Below, piece by piece: positions 25,757 through 34,537 of a stretch of DNA of 64,000 nucleotides. The notes below the pieces were generated by a model. It had not been told where the DNA came from, searched no databases, and was given only the letters and a program-made list of their open reading frames with translations. The position numbers and the translations under genes are program-made. Source of the stretch: Streptomyces sp. NBC_00490 (lineage in GTDB: Bacteria > Actinomycetota > Actinomycetes > Streptomycetales > Streptomycetaceae). Location of the stretch: positions 5,394,001 through 5,458,000 of the forward strand of contig NZ_CP107869.1 in NCBI RefSeq assembly GCF_036013645.1, read 5' to 3'. Position 1 is the stretch's first letter. The number at the start of each line of letters is the position of its first letter.

Positions 25757-26176
25757 ATGACGGACATGAGCGAACCCGTCTCCCCCGAGCCGATCTCCCT
25801 GGAAAAGGCCCTCGCGTCCTTCACGGACCGGTGGAGCCCCCGCATCGTCACCACCGTCAACGACTACGACGTACGCGTCGCCAAGGTCGAGGGCGAACAC
25901 CTCTGGCACACCCACGACCACACCGACGAGTTCTTCCTCGTCCTCGACGGCGAACTCCACATCGCCCTGCGCGATCCGGCCGGCGAACGCACCGTCGTCC
26001 TCCCCAAGGGCTCGGTCTTCACCGTCCCCCACGGCACGGAACACAAGCCGTACGCCCCCGTCCCGTCGTCGATCCTCCTCCTCGAACCCACCGGCACCCT
26101 CACGGTCGGCGATCGCCACGAGGACGTACCGGAGCATGTGGATGCGACCACGGGACATGAGCTGCGCCAGGCGTAG
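25757..26176 (+). CDS. Cupin-fold protein
   Basis: 139 residues. A single cupin domain with motif 1 HLWHTHDHTDEFFLVLDGELHIAL (His, His, Glu metal ligands) and motif 2 LPKGSVFTVPHGTEHKPYAP. Small RmlC-like cupins of this kind may be sugar epimerases, oxalate-type enzymes or ligand sensors; the function is not set by sequence. It shares a short divergent promoter with the GlxA-type regulator. ATG 25766 is an alternative start. Confidence 0.8.
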   Translation: MTDMSEPVSPEPISLEKALASFTDRWSPRIVTTVNDYDVRVAKVEGEHLWHTHDHTDEFFLVLDGELHIALRDPAGERTVVLPKGSVFTVPHGTEHKPYAPVPSSILLLEPTGTLTVGDRHEDVPEHVDATTGHELRQA

Positions 26177-26252
26177 GCGCAGGACGGCGGTGGGATTTCA
26201 TTACCTTCGACTCCCCTGTTCGTTGACAGAGTGATCAACTCTGGGAGGGGAC
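26177..26252. promoter_or_regulatory. Short inverted repeats upstream of the serine recombinase
   Basis: AGAGT-GATCA-ACTCT lies inside GTTGACAGAGTGATCAACTCT (around 26223-26243), just before the Shine-Dalgarno GGAGGGG of the recombinase. TTGACA could be a -35 box, or the repeats an operator for autoregulation. Confidence 0.4.
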
Positions 26253-27509
26253 TTGCAGCAGAGCCATGCCTGCGCCGGTCTCTATCTCCGGCTGTCGCTG
26301 GATCGAGAGGGAAAGACCGCGATCGAGCGGCAGGAAGCAGAATGCCGGGACTGGGCGGAGCACAACGGGCTGACTGTCCGTGAGGTGCACGTTGACCGTG
26401 GACGGTCCGGATACAAGGACGTTGCGCGGGAGGGGTTCAAAGCGGCCCGGTCAGCGGTTGTGTCCGGGGCCGTCCGGACACTCATCGTCTGGAGACTCGA
26501 CAGGCTCAGTCGCAAAGGAATGGCCGAGGTCGGTCCCCTTCTGGACGAGTTCGAGTGTGCAGGCGGACGGCTGATCTCCGTCATGGATGGGCTGGACTCG
26601 AGCAGTCGGGCAGACCGGATCGTCATGGCGTCCTTGTCGGAATGGGCACGTGAGGAGGAGGAAGTCCAGGGCCAACGCATCCGTCATGCGAAGCAGTACC
26701 TGCGGGGGCGTGGCAAGTGGATCGGAGGGCAACCACCGTACGGACTCCGCGTGGCCTCCGAGTCCGGTCGGCTCCTGCCGGACCCGGAGACATCCGTGTA
26801 CGCGCGCCTCATTGCCGACGAGGCCCTCACGGGGAGGCCTCTGGTGAGGATCGCCCGCATGCTCAACGAGTACGAGATCCCTTCGCCGAGAGGGGGCCTG
26901 TGGCAAGTGGGTTCGCTGTCCCAACTGTTGAAGGCCCCGGCGTTCGCGGGGCTCCTCCCGGAGACCGAAACCGTATGGGACGAGCAGCGCGGCTGCCGCA
27001 GATACACCGGCGTGGTGCTGCCCTACAGGGACCCGGAAACAGGACAGCCCGTCGTGGTGGGCGAAGGCATCGTCACCGTGGAGGAGCGGCGGCGGATCAT
27101 CGCCCAACTCGAATCCAGAACTCGAATGCGGGGCGGAGGAGTGAGACAGCCGGTTCGGAGCGCGGCTCACTTGCTGACCGGACTTCTGCGCTGTGCCGTC
27201 GACGGCTGCGGGACGCGCATGAGCAGGAACGGCAACTCCTACGTCTGCCAGGGTGTGCGGCTGGGGCACGTGTGCCCGGGCGCGCGAGCCATGGCGGTGA
27301 GAGTCGAGGACGCCGTGGTGTCAGCCTTCCTGGCCAGGAACCCCGCCAAGGTGACCATGTGGGAGCGCTGCGAGACACGGCAACGAAGGGAGCTGCTGTC
27401 AGTGGCCGTCGTGTGTGTCTGGGTCACCAAGGCCGACGGACAGGGGCGGCGATTCGACGCCGCGAAGCGGCTGCGGATCGTGTGGGTGGAGGAACGTCCC
27501 GCGGAATGA
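26253..27509 (+). CDS. Serine site-specific recombinase (resolvase/invertase family, recombinase domain)
   Basis: 418 residues from a TTG start preceded by GGAGGGG. The resolvase domain (residues ~8-150) has YLRLS15, the catalytic Ser, plus the Arg motifs ERQEAECRDW and RLDRLSRKG. The Recombinase domain (residues ~160-270) starts IGGQPPYGLRV. A zinc ribbon (LLRCAVDGCGTRMSRNG...YVCQG...CPGA) lies near 310-345. It is shorter than typical large serine integrases because little coiled coil follows the zinc ribbon. All catalytic residues I can see are intact. No excisionase, phage or conjugation gene is nearby, and its G/C bias is weaker than that of neighbours, so it is probably acquired DNA. Confidence 0.88.
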   Translation: MQQSHACAGLYLRLSLDREGKTAIERQEAECRDWAEHNGLTVREVHVDRGRSGYKDVAREGFKAARSAVVSGAVRTLIVWRLDRLSRKGMAEVGPLLDEFECAGGRLISVMDGLDSSSRADRIVMASLSEWAREEEEVQGQRIRHAKQYLRGRGKWIGGQPPYGLRVASESGRLLPDPETSVYARLIADEALTGRPLVRIARMLNEYEIPSPRGGLWQVGSLSQLLKAPAFAGLLPETETVWDEQRGCRRYTGVVLPYRDPETGQPVVVGEGIVTVEERRRIIAQLESRTRMRGGGVRQPVRSAAHLLTGLLRCAVDGCGTRMSRNGNSYVCQGVRLGHVCPGARAMAVRVEDAVVSAFLARNPAKVTMWERCETRQRRELLSVAVVCVWVTKADGQGRRFDAAKRLRIVWVEERPAE

Positions 27510-27536
27510 CCGCGAGTCGTGTGGTTGGCTTCCGCC

Positions 27537-29354
27537 ATGACAAAGCGCGTACGTGTCCGCGCCCCCGAACTGATCGGCAAGGGCGGCTGGATCAACGCCG
27601 GTGACAAGGAGCTCAGTCTTGCGGAGCTTCGGGGGCGCATCGTAATTGTCGATTTTTGGACATTTTGTTGCGTGAACTGCCTGCACGTCATCGACGAGCT
27701 CCGCGAGCTGGAGCACCGGCACCCCGACACCGTCGTCGTCATCGGCGTGCACTCGCCGAAGTTCGTGCACGAGGCCGAGCACGCGGCGGTCGTGGATGCC
27801 GTCGAGCGGTACGGGGTGGAGCATCCCGTGCTCGACGACCCGGAGCTGGCCACGTGGAAGCAGTACGCGGTGCGTGCCTGGCCGACGCTCGTCGTGGTCG
27901 ATCCGGAGGGGTACGTCGTCGCGCAGCATGCCGGTGAGGGGCATGTGCACGCCATCGAGCGGCTCGTGAGGGAGCTGGAGACCGAGCACGGGGCGAAGGG
28001 CACGCTGCGGCGGGGGGACGGACCCTATGTGGCGCCGGAGCCGGAGGCGACCGTGCTGCGGTTCCCGGGGAAGGCGGTGCTGCTGCCCTCGGGGAACTTC
28101 CTGGTCAGTGACACCACCCGGCATCAGCTGGTGGAGCTGGCGCCCGACGCGGAGACCGTGGTGCGGCGGATCGGCCAGGGCGAGAACCGGGGGATGACGG
28201 ACAGTACGTGGGTCCGCTCGCGGTTCAACGAGCCGCAGGGGCTGGCGCTGCTGCCCGACGGCTCCGTGGTCGTCGCCGACACCGTGAACCACACCCTGCG
28301 CCGCTACGACCCGGAGTCGGGCCGCACCACCACCCTCGCCGGCACTGGCCATCAGTGGATGCGGGGCGACGACACCTCGGGACCGGGGCGCGAGGTCAAC
28401 CTCTCCTCACCCTGGGACGTTGCCTGGTGGCAGGGCAAGGTGTGGATCGCCATGGCCGGCATCCACCAGCTGTGGACGTACGACCCGGCCGACGAAACGG
28501 TCGCGGTCGCGGCCGGCACCACCAACGAAGGCCTGGTCGACGGCCCCGCCGCCGAGGCGTGGTTCGCCCAGCCCTCCGGGCTCGCGGCCACCCCCGAGCG
28601 GCTCTGGGTCGCCGACTCCGAGACGTCCGCCCTGCGCTGGCTGGACCCCGACGGCACCGTCCACACCGCCGTCGGCACCGGGCTCTTCGACTTCGGACAC
28701 CGCGACGGCGCCGCCGAACAGGCCCTGCTCCAGCACCCGCTGGGGGTCACCGCGCTGCCCGACGGCTCGGTCGCGGTCAGCGACACGTACAACCACGCCC
28801 TGCGCCGCTACGACCCGGCGACAGGCGAGGTCACCACCCTGGCCACGGATCTGCGCGAGCCCAGCGGCGCCGTTCTCGTCGGAGGCGACCTCGTGGTCGT
28901 CGAGTCGGCCCGGCACAGGCTCACCCGGCTGCGGCTCCCGGAGGAGGCCGTACGCGTGGCGTCGGTCGCCCATCGCACCCCGCGCGCCGCCACCGAAGTC
29001 GCCCCGGGCAGGCTGCGGTTGGACGTGGTCTTCCAGGCCCCGGCGGGTCAGAAGCTCGACACCCGCTACGGTCCCTCGACCCGGCTGCTGATCTCCGCCA
29101 CCCCGCCCGGACTGCTCGTCGAGGGCGAGGGCGCGGGCACCGAGCTCTCCCGCACCCTGCACCTCGATCCGGCGGTCGCCGAAGGGGTGCTGCATGTCTC
29201 CGCGATGGCCGCCTCCTGCGACGACGACCCTCGCAACGAATACCCCGCCTGCCATGTCCACCAGCAGGACTGGGGTGTGCCGGTCCGTCTCACCGAGGGC
29301 GGTACGGACCGGCTGCCCCTCGTGCTGGCCGGTATGGACGATCAGGCGCCGTAG
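27537..29354 (+). CDS. Thioredoxin-like domain fused to NHL-repeat beta-propeller (NHLRC2-like)
   Basis: 605 residues starting at ATG 27537, 27 bp after the recombinase. The N-terminal thioredoxin fold (residues ~8-145) has FWTFCCVNCLHVIDEL, with a CVNC redox pair. The middle (residues ~165-470) is a six-bladed NHL propeller with repeated GLALLPDGSVVVADTVNHTLRRYDP-type blades. A C-terminal beta domain (residues ~480-600) contains Cys in AASCDDDPRNEYPACHVHQ. There is no signal peptide, so it is cytoplasmic. The architecture is that of NHLRC2; the physiological role in bacteria is unknown. Confidence 0.87.
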   Translation: MTKRVRVRAPELIGKGGWINAGDKELSLAELRGRIVIVDFWTFCCVNCLHVIDELRELEHRHPDTVVVIGVHSPKFVHEAEHAAVVDAVERYGVEHPVLDDPELATWKQYAVRAWPTLVVVDPEGYVVAQHAGEGHVHAIERLVRELETEHGAKGTLRRGDGPYVAPEPEATVLRFPGKAVLLPSGNFLVSDTTRHQLVELAPDAETVVRRIGQGENRGMTDSTWVRSRFNEPQGLALLPDGSVVVADTVNHTLRRYDPESGRTTTLAGTGHQWMRGDDTSGPGREVNLSSPWDVAWWQGKVWIAMAGIHQLWTYDPADETVAVAAGTTNEGLVDGPAAEAWFAQPSGLAATPERLWVADSETSALRWLDPDGTVHTAVGTGLFDFGHRDGAAEQALLQHPLGVTALPDGSVAVSDTYNHALRRYDPATGEVTTLATDLREPSGAVLVGGDLVVVESARHRLTRLRLPEEAVRVASVAHRTPRAATEVAPGRLRLDVVFQAPAGQKLDTRYGPSTRLLISATPPGLLVEGEGAGTELSRTLHLDPAVAEGVLHVSAMAASCDDDPRNEYPACHVHQQDWGVPVRLTEGGTDRLPLVLAGMDDQAP

Positions 29355-29578
29355 CCGCCCCCGCGCCGGTGGTCGTCCTCGACCACGGTCGTCGTGGGCG
29401 GCGGTACGACCACCCGCCTGCGCCGGGCGATGCTGCTGAACGTGCTGACGCCGATCAGGCCGACGATCATGAAGATGACGCCGACCAGGTCGAGATTGAC
29501 TCCCTGCATATCCCAGTCGGTCGCGAACGTGAGAATGGCTCCCGCGGCGATGAGGATGATGCATCCGCCGAGGCCCAT
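29342..29578 (-). CDS. Small two-TM membrane protein (DUF6458-like)
   Basis: 78 residues: MGLGGCIILIAAGAILTFA forms one helix, LDLVGVIFMIVGLIGVSTF a second, and the cytoplasmic tail is basic then Pro/Thr-rich. It is an actinobacterial small-membrane-protein family of unknown function. Its 3' end overlaps the propeller gene by 13 bp on the opposite strand. Confidence 0.75.
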   Translation of the reverse strand: MGLGGCIILIAAGAILTFATDWDMQGVNLDLVGVIFMIVGLIGVSTFSSIARRRRVVVPPPTTTVVEDDHRRGGGYGA

Positions 29579-29656
29579 AGTGTCGCCTCCCTGTCCGGTG
29601 GTTCCGGTTGCAGGCGGGTACCCGGCCTCGCGGGGGCTATCCCTCGCTGTGTCTCG

Positions 29657-30952
29657 CTATCCCTCCAGGAACCCCACCAGCGCGTTCGCCAGCAGGTGCG
29701 GGTCGTCCGTGCCGCACAGCTCGCGGGCGCTGTGCATCGACAGGATGGCGACGCCGATGTCGACGGTCTTGATGCCGTGCCGGGCCGCCGTGATGGGGCC
29801 GATCGTGGTGCCGCAGGGCATGGAGTTGTTGGAGACGAAGGACTGGAAGGGGACGCCGGCCTTCTCGCAGGCGGCGGCGAAGACCGCGCGGCCCGAACCG
29901 TCCGTGGCGTAGCGGTTGTTGACGTTGACCTTGAGGATCGGGCCGCCGTTGACCCGCGGGTGGTGCGTGGGGTCGTGGCGCTCCGCGTAGTTGGGGTGGA
30001 TCGCGTGGCCCGTGTCGGAGGACAGACAGACCGTGCCGGCGAAGGCGCGCGCCCGGTCCTCGTAGGACCCTCCGCGCGCGAACACCGAACGCTCCAGCAC
30101 ACTGCCGAGCAGCGGCCCGTCCGCGCCGGTGTCCGACTGCGAGCCGTTCTCCTCGTGGTCGAAGGCGGCGAGTACGGGGATGTGGGACAGCGCCGAGCCG
30201 GTGGCGACGGCGCTCAGCGCGGCGACCTCGGCGTGCACGGACAGCAGGTTGTCCATGCGCGGGCCGGCCACCAGCTCCTTGTCGCGGCCCAGGTAGGCCG
30301 GGGGCTCCACGGAGTGCACCATCAGGTCCCAGCCGGTCACCTCGCCCGCCGGGAGCCCGCTCTCCTCCTCCAGGAAACCGATGAGGTCCCCCTCGCGGAC
30401 GTCGTCGCCGAGCCCCCAGATGGGCTGCAGATGCCGCTGCTTGTCGAGCTTGAGGCCCTCTGTCGACACCGAGCGGTCCAGGTGGACGGCGAGCTGCGGG
30501 ACCCGCAGCAGCGGCCGGCCGACATTGACCAGCCGCGTCGAGCCGTCCCGCAGGGTCAGCCGGCCGGCCAGGCCCAGGTCGCGGTCGAGCCAGGAGTTCA
30601 GCAGCGGTCCGCCGTAGATCTCCACGGCCACCTGGCGCCAGCCGTGCGCCCCGGCGTCCGGCAGCGGCTTGACCCGCAGGTTGGGGGAGTCGGTGTGCGA
30701 GCCGACGATCCGGAACGGCGTGTGCGGCTCGGCGCCCTCGGGGACGTACCAGGCCACGATCGCGCCACCGCGCAGCACGTACTTGCCGCCGGTCGTCCCG
30801 TCCCAGGCGTCCGTCTCCGCGACCTGCCTGAAGCCCGCCTTCTCCAGTCGCTCGGCGGCGTTCGCCACGGCGTGGTACGGCGAGGGGGAGGCAGCCAGGA
30901 AGGACATGAGGTCGTCGGTGTGACCGCGGTCGAAGCGGGAGGGTTCGCTCAT
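29657..30952 (-). CDS. M18 family aspartyl aminopeptidase
   Basis: 431 residues. ATG 30952 is chosen because AAGGTGA precedes it; GTG 30961 is possible. M18 zinc aminopeptidases are tetrahedral dodecamers that remove N-terminal Asp/Glu in the cytosol. Metal and catalytic motifs are present: GSHTDSPNLRVKP (His) near residue 78, FDHEENGSQSDTGADG near 260 (Glu base and metal Glu), SSDTGHAIHPNYAERHDPTHHPRVNGGP near 320 and the C-terminal DIGVAILSMHSARELCGTDD. Confidence 0.93.
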   Translation of the reverse strand: MSEPSRFDRGHTDDLMSFLAASPSPYHAVANAAERLEKAGFRQVAETDAWDGTTGGKYVLRGGAIVAWYVPEGAEPHTPFRIVGSHTDSPNLRVKPLPDAGAHGWRQVAVEIYGGPLLNSWLDRDLGLAGRLTLRDGSTRLVNVGRPLLRVPQLAVHLDRSVSTEGLKLDKQRHLQPIWGLGDDVREGDLIGFLEEESGLPAGEVTGWDLMVHSVEPPAYLGRDKELVAGPRMDNLLSVHAEVAALSAVATGSALSHIPVLAAFDHEENGSQSDTGADGPLLGSVLERSVFARGGSYEDRARAFAGTVCLSSDTGHAIHPNYAERHDPTHHPRVNGGPILKVNVNNRYATDGSGRAVFAAACEKAGVPFQSFVSNNSMPCGTTIGPITAARHGIKTVDIGVAILSMHSARELCGTDDPHLLANALVGFLEG

Positions 30953-30977
30953 GGGGTTCACCTTAACGACGTACGAA

Positions 30978-31004
30978 GGCCCGCTCCGATGATGGGAGCG
31001 GGCC
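30978..31004 (-). terminator. Hairpin terminator after the acyl-CoA dehydrogenase gene
   Basis: GGCCCGCTCC (30978-30987) pairs with GGAGCGGGCC (30995-31004). It separates the dehydrogenase and aminopeptidase genes, both on the minus strand. Confidence 0.78.
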
Positions 31005-31029
31005 CTCGGGAGAGCTGTGCGGGTGTGTC

Positions 31030-32856
31030 CTAGAACGCGGCCTCGTCCAGCTCCATCAGGTCGAGCTCGACGCCCTGGGCGAGCTTGCGGGCGCCGGTGA
31101 CGCCGGGCAGGACGTTGGCCGCGAAGAACTTCGCCGCCGCGATCTTGCCGGTGTAGAACGCCTTGTCCTTGGCGGAGGCCGTCTCCAGCTTCTCGGCGGC
31201 GACCGCGGCGCCCTTGAGGAGCAGGTAGCCGACGACGACGTCGCCGGAGGCCATGAGCAGGCGGGTGGTGTTCAGGCCCACCTTGTAGATGTTCTTGACG
31301 TCCTGCTCGGTGGCCGCGAGGTCGGTCAGCATCAGACCGACGATGGCCTCCAGCTCGACGGCCGCCTTGGCCAGGTGCTCGCGGGCGCCCGCGAGGTCCT
31401 CGCCGCCCGTGCCGAGCGCCAGGAACTTCTTGATGTCCTCGGCGAGACCGTTCAGGGCCGCGCCCTGGTTGCGGACGATCTTCCGGAAGAAGAAGTCCTG
31501 GCCCTGGATGGCCGTGGTGCCCTCGTACAGGGTGTCGATCTTGGCGTCGCGGATGTACTGCTCGATCGGGTACTCCTGGAGGAACCCGGAGCCGCCGAAG
31601 GTCTGGAGCGACTGGGCGAGCTGCTCGTAGCCCTTCTCGGAGCCGTAGCCCTTCACGATCGGCAGGAGCAGGTCGTTGAGCGCGTGCTCGGCCTTGGTGT
31701 CCTCGCCCGCGGCCTCCTTGACGGCGATCGCGTCCTGGATGGAGGCGGTGTAGAGGACGAGGGCGCGCATGCCCTCCGCGTACGCCTTCTGCGTCATGAG
31801 CGAGCGGCGTACGTCGGGGTGGTGGGTGATGGTGACCTTGGGCGCGGTCTTGTCGCCGAAGGCGGCGAGGTCGGAACCCTGGACGCGCTCCTTGGCGTAC
31901 TCCAGCGCGTTCAGGTAGCCCGTCGACAGGGTGGAGATCGCCTTCGTGCCGACCATCATGCGGGCGAACTCGATGATGCGGAACATCTGGCGGATGCCGT
32001 CGTGCTTGTCGCCGATCAGCCAGCCCTTGGCGGGGTGCTGGTCGCCGAAGGTCATCTCGCAGGTGTTGGAGGCCTTCAGGCCCATCTTGTGCTCGACGTT
32101 GGTGGCGTAGACGCCGTTGCGCTCGCCCAGCTCGCCGGTCTCGAAGTCGAAGAGGTACTTCGGGACCATGAAGAGGGACAGGCCCTTGGTGCCGGGGCCG
32201 TGGCCCTCGGGGCGGGCGAGGACGTAGTGGAGGATGTTCTCCTCCATGTCGTGCTCACCGGACGTGATGAAGCGCTTGACGCCCTCGATGTGCCAGGAGC
32301 CGTCCTCCTGCTGGACCGCCTTGGTGCGGCCGGCGCCGACGTCGGAGCCCGCGTCGGGCTCGGTCAGCACCATGGTCGAACCCCAGGTCTTCTCCACGGC
32401 GATCTGGGCGATCTTCTTCTGTACGTCGTTGCCCTCGTCGTAGAGGATCCCGGCGAACGCCGGGCCGGAGGAGTACATCCACACGGCCGGGTTCGCGCCC
32501 AGGATCAGCTCCGCGTACGACCAGATCAGGGACGGCGGGGCGGTGGTGCCGCCGATGGCCTCCGGGAGACCCAGACGCCAGTACTCGGAGTCCATGAAGG
32601 CCTTGTAGCTCTTCTTGAAGGACGCCGGGACCGGCGCGGTGTTGGTCTCCGGGTCGAAGACCGGCGGGTTGCGGTCGGCGTCCGCGAACGACTCCGCGAG
32701 CTCGTTCTCCGAGAGGCGCGTCAGTTCGTCGAGGATGCTCTTCGCGGTCTCGACGTCCATCTCCTCGAACGGACCCGTGCCGTACAGCTTGTCGCGTCCG
32801 AGGACCTCGAAGAGGTTGAACTCGATGTCGCGGAGATTCGACTTGTAGTGCCCCAT
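31030..32856 (-). CDS. Acyl-CoA dehydrogenase (long, FadE5-like)
   Basis: 608 residues, the long class of bacterial acyl-CoA dehydrogenases with an extra C-terminal domain. It opens the first step of beta-oxidation, oxidising acyl-CoA to trans-2-enoyl-CoA with FAD. The N-terminal helical domain (to ~165), the beta domain with [20 protein letters not shown] and [14 protein letters not shown], and the C-terminal helical domain with [38 protein letters not shown] are all clear. The Glu of [11 protein letters not shown] is the usual base position. The pirin gene lies 2.6 kb away; in S. ambofaciens a pirin is reported to restrain such a dehydrogenase. Confidence 0.92.
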   Translation of the reverse strand: MGHYKSNLRDIEFNLFEVLGRDKLYGTGPFEEMDVETAKSILDELTRLSENELAESFADADRNPPVFDPETNTAPVPASFKKSYKAFMDSEYWRLGLPEAIGGTTAPPSLIWSYAELILGANPAVWMYSSGPAFAGILYDEGNDVQKKIAQIAVEKTWGSTMVLTEPDAGSDVGAGRTKAVQQEDGSWHIEGVKRFITSGEHDMEENILHYVLARPEGHGPGTKGLSLFMVPKYLFDFETGELGERNGVYATNVEHKMGLKASNTCEMTFGDQHPAKGWLIGDKHDGIRQMFRIIEFARMMVGTKAISTLSTGYLNALEYAKERVQGSDLAAFGDKTAPKVTITHHPDVRRSLMTQKAYAEGMRALVLYTASIQDAIAVKEAAGEDTKAEHALNDLLLPIVKGYGSEKGYEQLAQSLQTFGGSGFLQEYPIEQYIRDAKIDTLYEGTTAIQGQDFFFRKIVRNQGAALNGLAEDIKKFLALGTGGEDLAGAREHLAKAAVELEAIVGLMLTDLAATEQDVKNIYKVGLNTTRLLMASGDVVVGYLLLKGAAVAAEKLETASAKDKAFYTGKIAAAKFFAANVLPGVTGARKLAQGVELDLMELDEAAF

Positions 32857-32989
32857 GGCGACGGCTCCGTAGAGAGACGGGCGAGGGACTGGATCCTCGC
32901 GCTAGTTCACGTACCAACAAGTAGCTTCGATACGATGATGCTACCCGCCGGTAATAAACCGCAACCCTGATCCAGTCATCTGTGACGGT

Positions 32990-33838
32990 TCACACCGGAA
33001 TCGTGAGGGTGGCGGTGTAACCCCTGTCGACACTTCCGGTGACGGCCGCCATCTGCTGGTCGAACCCATCACGGAAAACCATGTCCGCATCGAGGGAGAG
33101 CCGACCGAGGTTGGACACACTCTCGCTGTAGCCGTCCGTCGCGTACACCGTGTCGCAGACGTCCTTGGGGAACGCGAGCTGTGAGGTGTTGGTGATGGAG
33201 GTGGCCGCAGTCGCGTCCTCCAGATCGGCGTAGACCTCGAAGTGGACGTGCGGCCAGCGGCCGGGGTAACAGCCCGGGAAGATGCTGGTGAAGGTGACCT
33301 GCCCCTTGTCGTCGGTCTCCTGCACACCCCGCAGATAGTTCTCGTCCGTGACGCCCTCGGTGTACAGGGAGTAGCTCCCCTCGCGGTCGCAGTGCCAGAC
33401 GTAGACCGCGGCGCCCACTCTCGGGGTCCCGCAGCCGGAGGCGGCGTCCACGAACGTCAGCGTGAACGTCAGGGGCACCCCCTCGGCGGTGCCGCCCGCG
33501 GAGTCGCCGAAGCTCGTGCGGATGTCGCTGCGGACGACACCGCTCTCCCTGAGGACGTTCACACCGTTCGATCCGTCGCCGGGATAGGGCCCGGCGGTCT
33601 CCTCGGGAATGGTGGCGCACTCCGAGGAGGACGACGAGCCGGCCGTAGCGGAGGACGAGGAAGAGGACGAAGAGGAAGAGGCGGACGCGGTGGAGTCGTC
33701 GTCGGCGGAACAGCCGACCAGCGGCACCAGGCCCGCTCCCGCCATCAGCCGGATCATCCGCCGGCGGGCGAGGACGGGAAGATCGTGGGCGAGTCCTCCG
33801 TCGTGCTCGTGAGCTGCGTCGTCGTGGTGTCCGCGCAT
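32990..33838 (-). CDS. Intradiol ring-cleavage dioxygenase-like lipoprotein
   Basis: 282 residues. An Arg-rich n-region (ARRRMIRLMAGAGLVPLVGC) leads to the lipobox LVGC with Cys43, so the protein is an exported lipoprotein, possibly via Tat. A Ser-rich tether of about 30 residues follows. The intradiol dioxygenase domain has PEETAGPYPGD, WHCDREGSYSLY (first Tyr ligand region) and FPGCYPGRWPHVHFEVY (Tyr, His and His ligands of Fe(III)). All four iron ligands appear present. Secreted intradiol dioxygenases act on catechols outside the cell; the natural substrate is unknown. Confidence 0.85.
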   Translation of the reverse strand: MRGHHDDAAHEHDGGLAHDLPVLARRRMIRLMAGAGLVPLVGCSADDDSTASASSSSSSSSSSATAGSSSSSECATIPEETAGPYPGDGSNGVNVLRESGVVRSDIRTSFGDSAGGTAEGVPLTFTLTFVDAASGCGTPRVGAAVYVWHCDREGSYSLYTEGVTDENYLRGVQETDDKGQVTFTSIFPGCYPGRWPHVHFEVYADLEDATAATSITNTSQLAFPKDVCDTVYATDGYSESVSNLGRLSLDADMVFRDGFDQQMAAVTGSVDRGYTATLTIPV

Positions 33839-33991
33839 GGCTGTCCTCTTGGTGGTGGGCCGCTGTCCGTGCCGCTCCCCCCGGCACTACAGACGCTACG
33901 AGGGGCGGCCGCCGGAAACCACGGCCGCCGCCTGTCAAGCCGCTGTCGGTCTGCCGGCCACCGTTGCCGCCCACCGCCCTGCCCCGATCGG

Positions 33992-33997
33992 TACTCT
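33992..33997 (+). promoter_or_regulatory. -10 box TACTCT placed for a leaderless transcript
   Basis: TACTCT ends 7 nt before ATG 34005, and no Shine-Dalgarno sequence is present. Confidence 0.4.
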
Positions 33998-34004
33998 TGC
34001 GCCC

Positions 34005-34469
34005 ATGTACGGCTACGACCAAAGCGCGGGTACGCAGCAGCAGTACGCCACGCCACAGCAGCAGATGCCGGGCGGGTACGGCCAGCAGCCGCCGCTGTAT
34101 CCCGAGCCGTCCCCGCCGTCCCTCGCGGACGCCGTGCGGGCCTTCACCACGGGCCAGCTGGCCGCGGAGGACTTCCAGCAGGTCTTCGCCACGTCCAAGG
34201 TGTACTGCCCACGCGGCGACAACCCCGGATTCCTCGCCCTCCACAACACCCAGCAGCCGGTGATCCCGATGTTCACCTCGCTCAAGGAACTGCGCCGGTA
34301 CGCGGGCAAGGAGTCCAAGTACTTCGTGATCACGGGGGCGGAGGTGATCGACCTGCTGCCCACCGGCTACGGCTTCGTCCTCGACATGGAGGGCGAACAC
34401 CGGATGGTCTTCGACGCGAAGGCCGTGGAGCAGATGGTCGAATTCGCGATGCGCCGGATGTACGGCTGA
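34005..34469 (+). CDS. SseB-like domain protein
   Basis: 154 residues. The N-terminal 45 residues are Gln/Tyr/Pro-rich and low complexity (MYGYDQSAGTQQQYATPQQQ). The rest matches the SseB N-terminal fold: DAVRAFTTGQLAAEDFQQVFATSKVYCP, then IPMFTSLKELRRYAGKESKYFVITGAEVIDLLPTGYGFVLD. SseB-like modules occur in secretion-linked and ESX-associated actinobacterial proteins. It is followed 68 bp later by a membrane-protein gene in the same direction. Confidence 0.75.
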   Translation: MYGYDQSAGTQQQYATPQQQMPGGYGQQPPLYPEPSPPSLADAVRAFTTGQLAAEDFQQVFATSKVYCPRGDNPGFLALHNTQQPVIPMFTSLKELRRYAGKESKYFVITGAEVIDLLPTGYGFVLDMEGEHRMVFDAKAVEQMVEFAMRRMYG

Positions 34470-34525
34470 GTGCCGCATCCACGACCGCTCCGACTGAACC
34501 GCTCCTTCCGGTCGCCCGGCTCGCC

Positions 34526-34531
34526 TACTGT
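34526..34531 (+). promoter_or_regulatory. -10 box TACTGT placed for a leaderless transcript
   Basis: TACTGT ends 6 nt before GTG 34538, with no ribosome-binding site between. Confidence 0.4.
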
Positions 34532-34537
34532 GCCCGC

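Noticed and set aside
20041..28000. A prophage or integrative element around the BRO-N and recombinase genes
   Set aside because: The genes between them (nitrilase, LURP-one, regulator, cupin) are chromosomal in type and no capsid, tail, replication or transfer gene is present.
31375..32970. 531-codon open frame antisense to the acyl-CoA dehydrogenase
   Set aside because: Composition (Val, Leu, Gly, Arg, His) is typical of the complement of a real gene, and no domain is recognisable.
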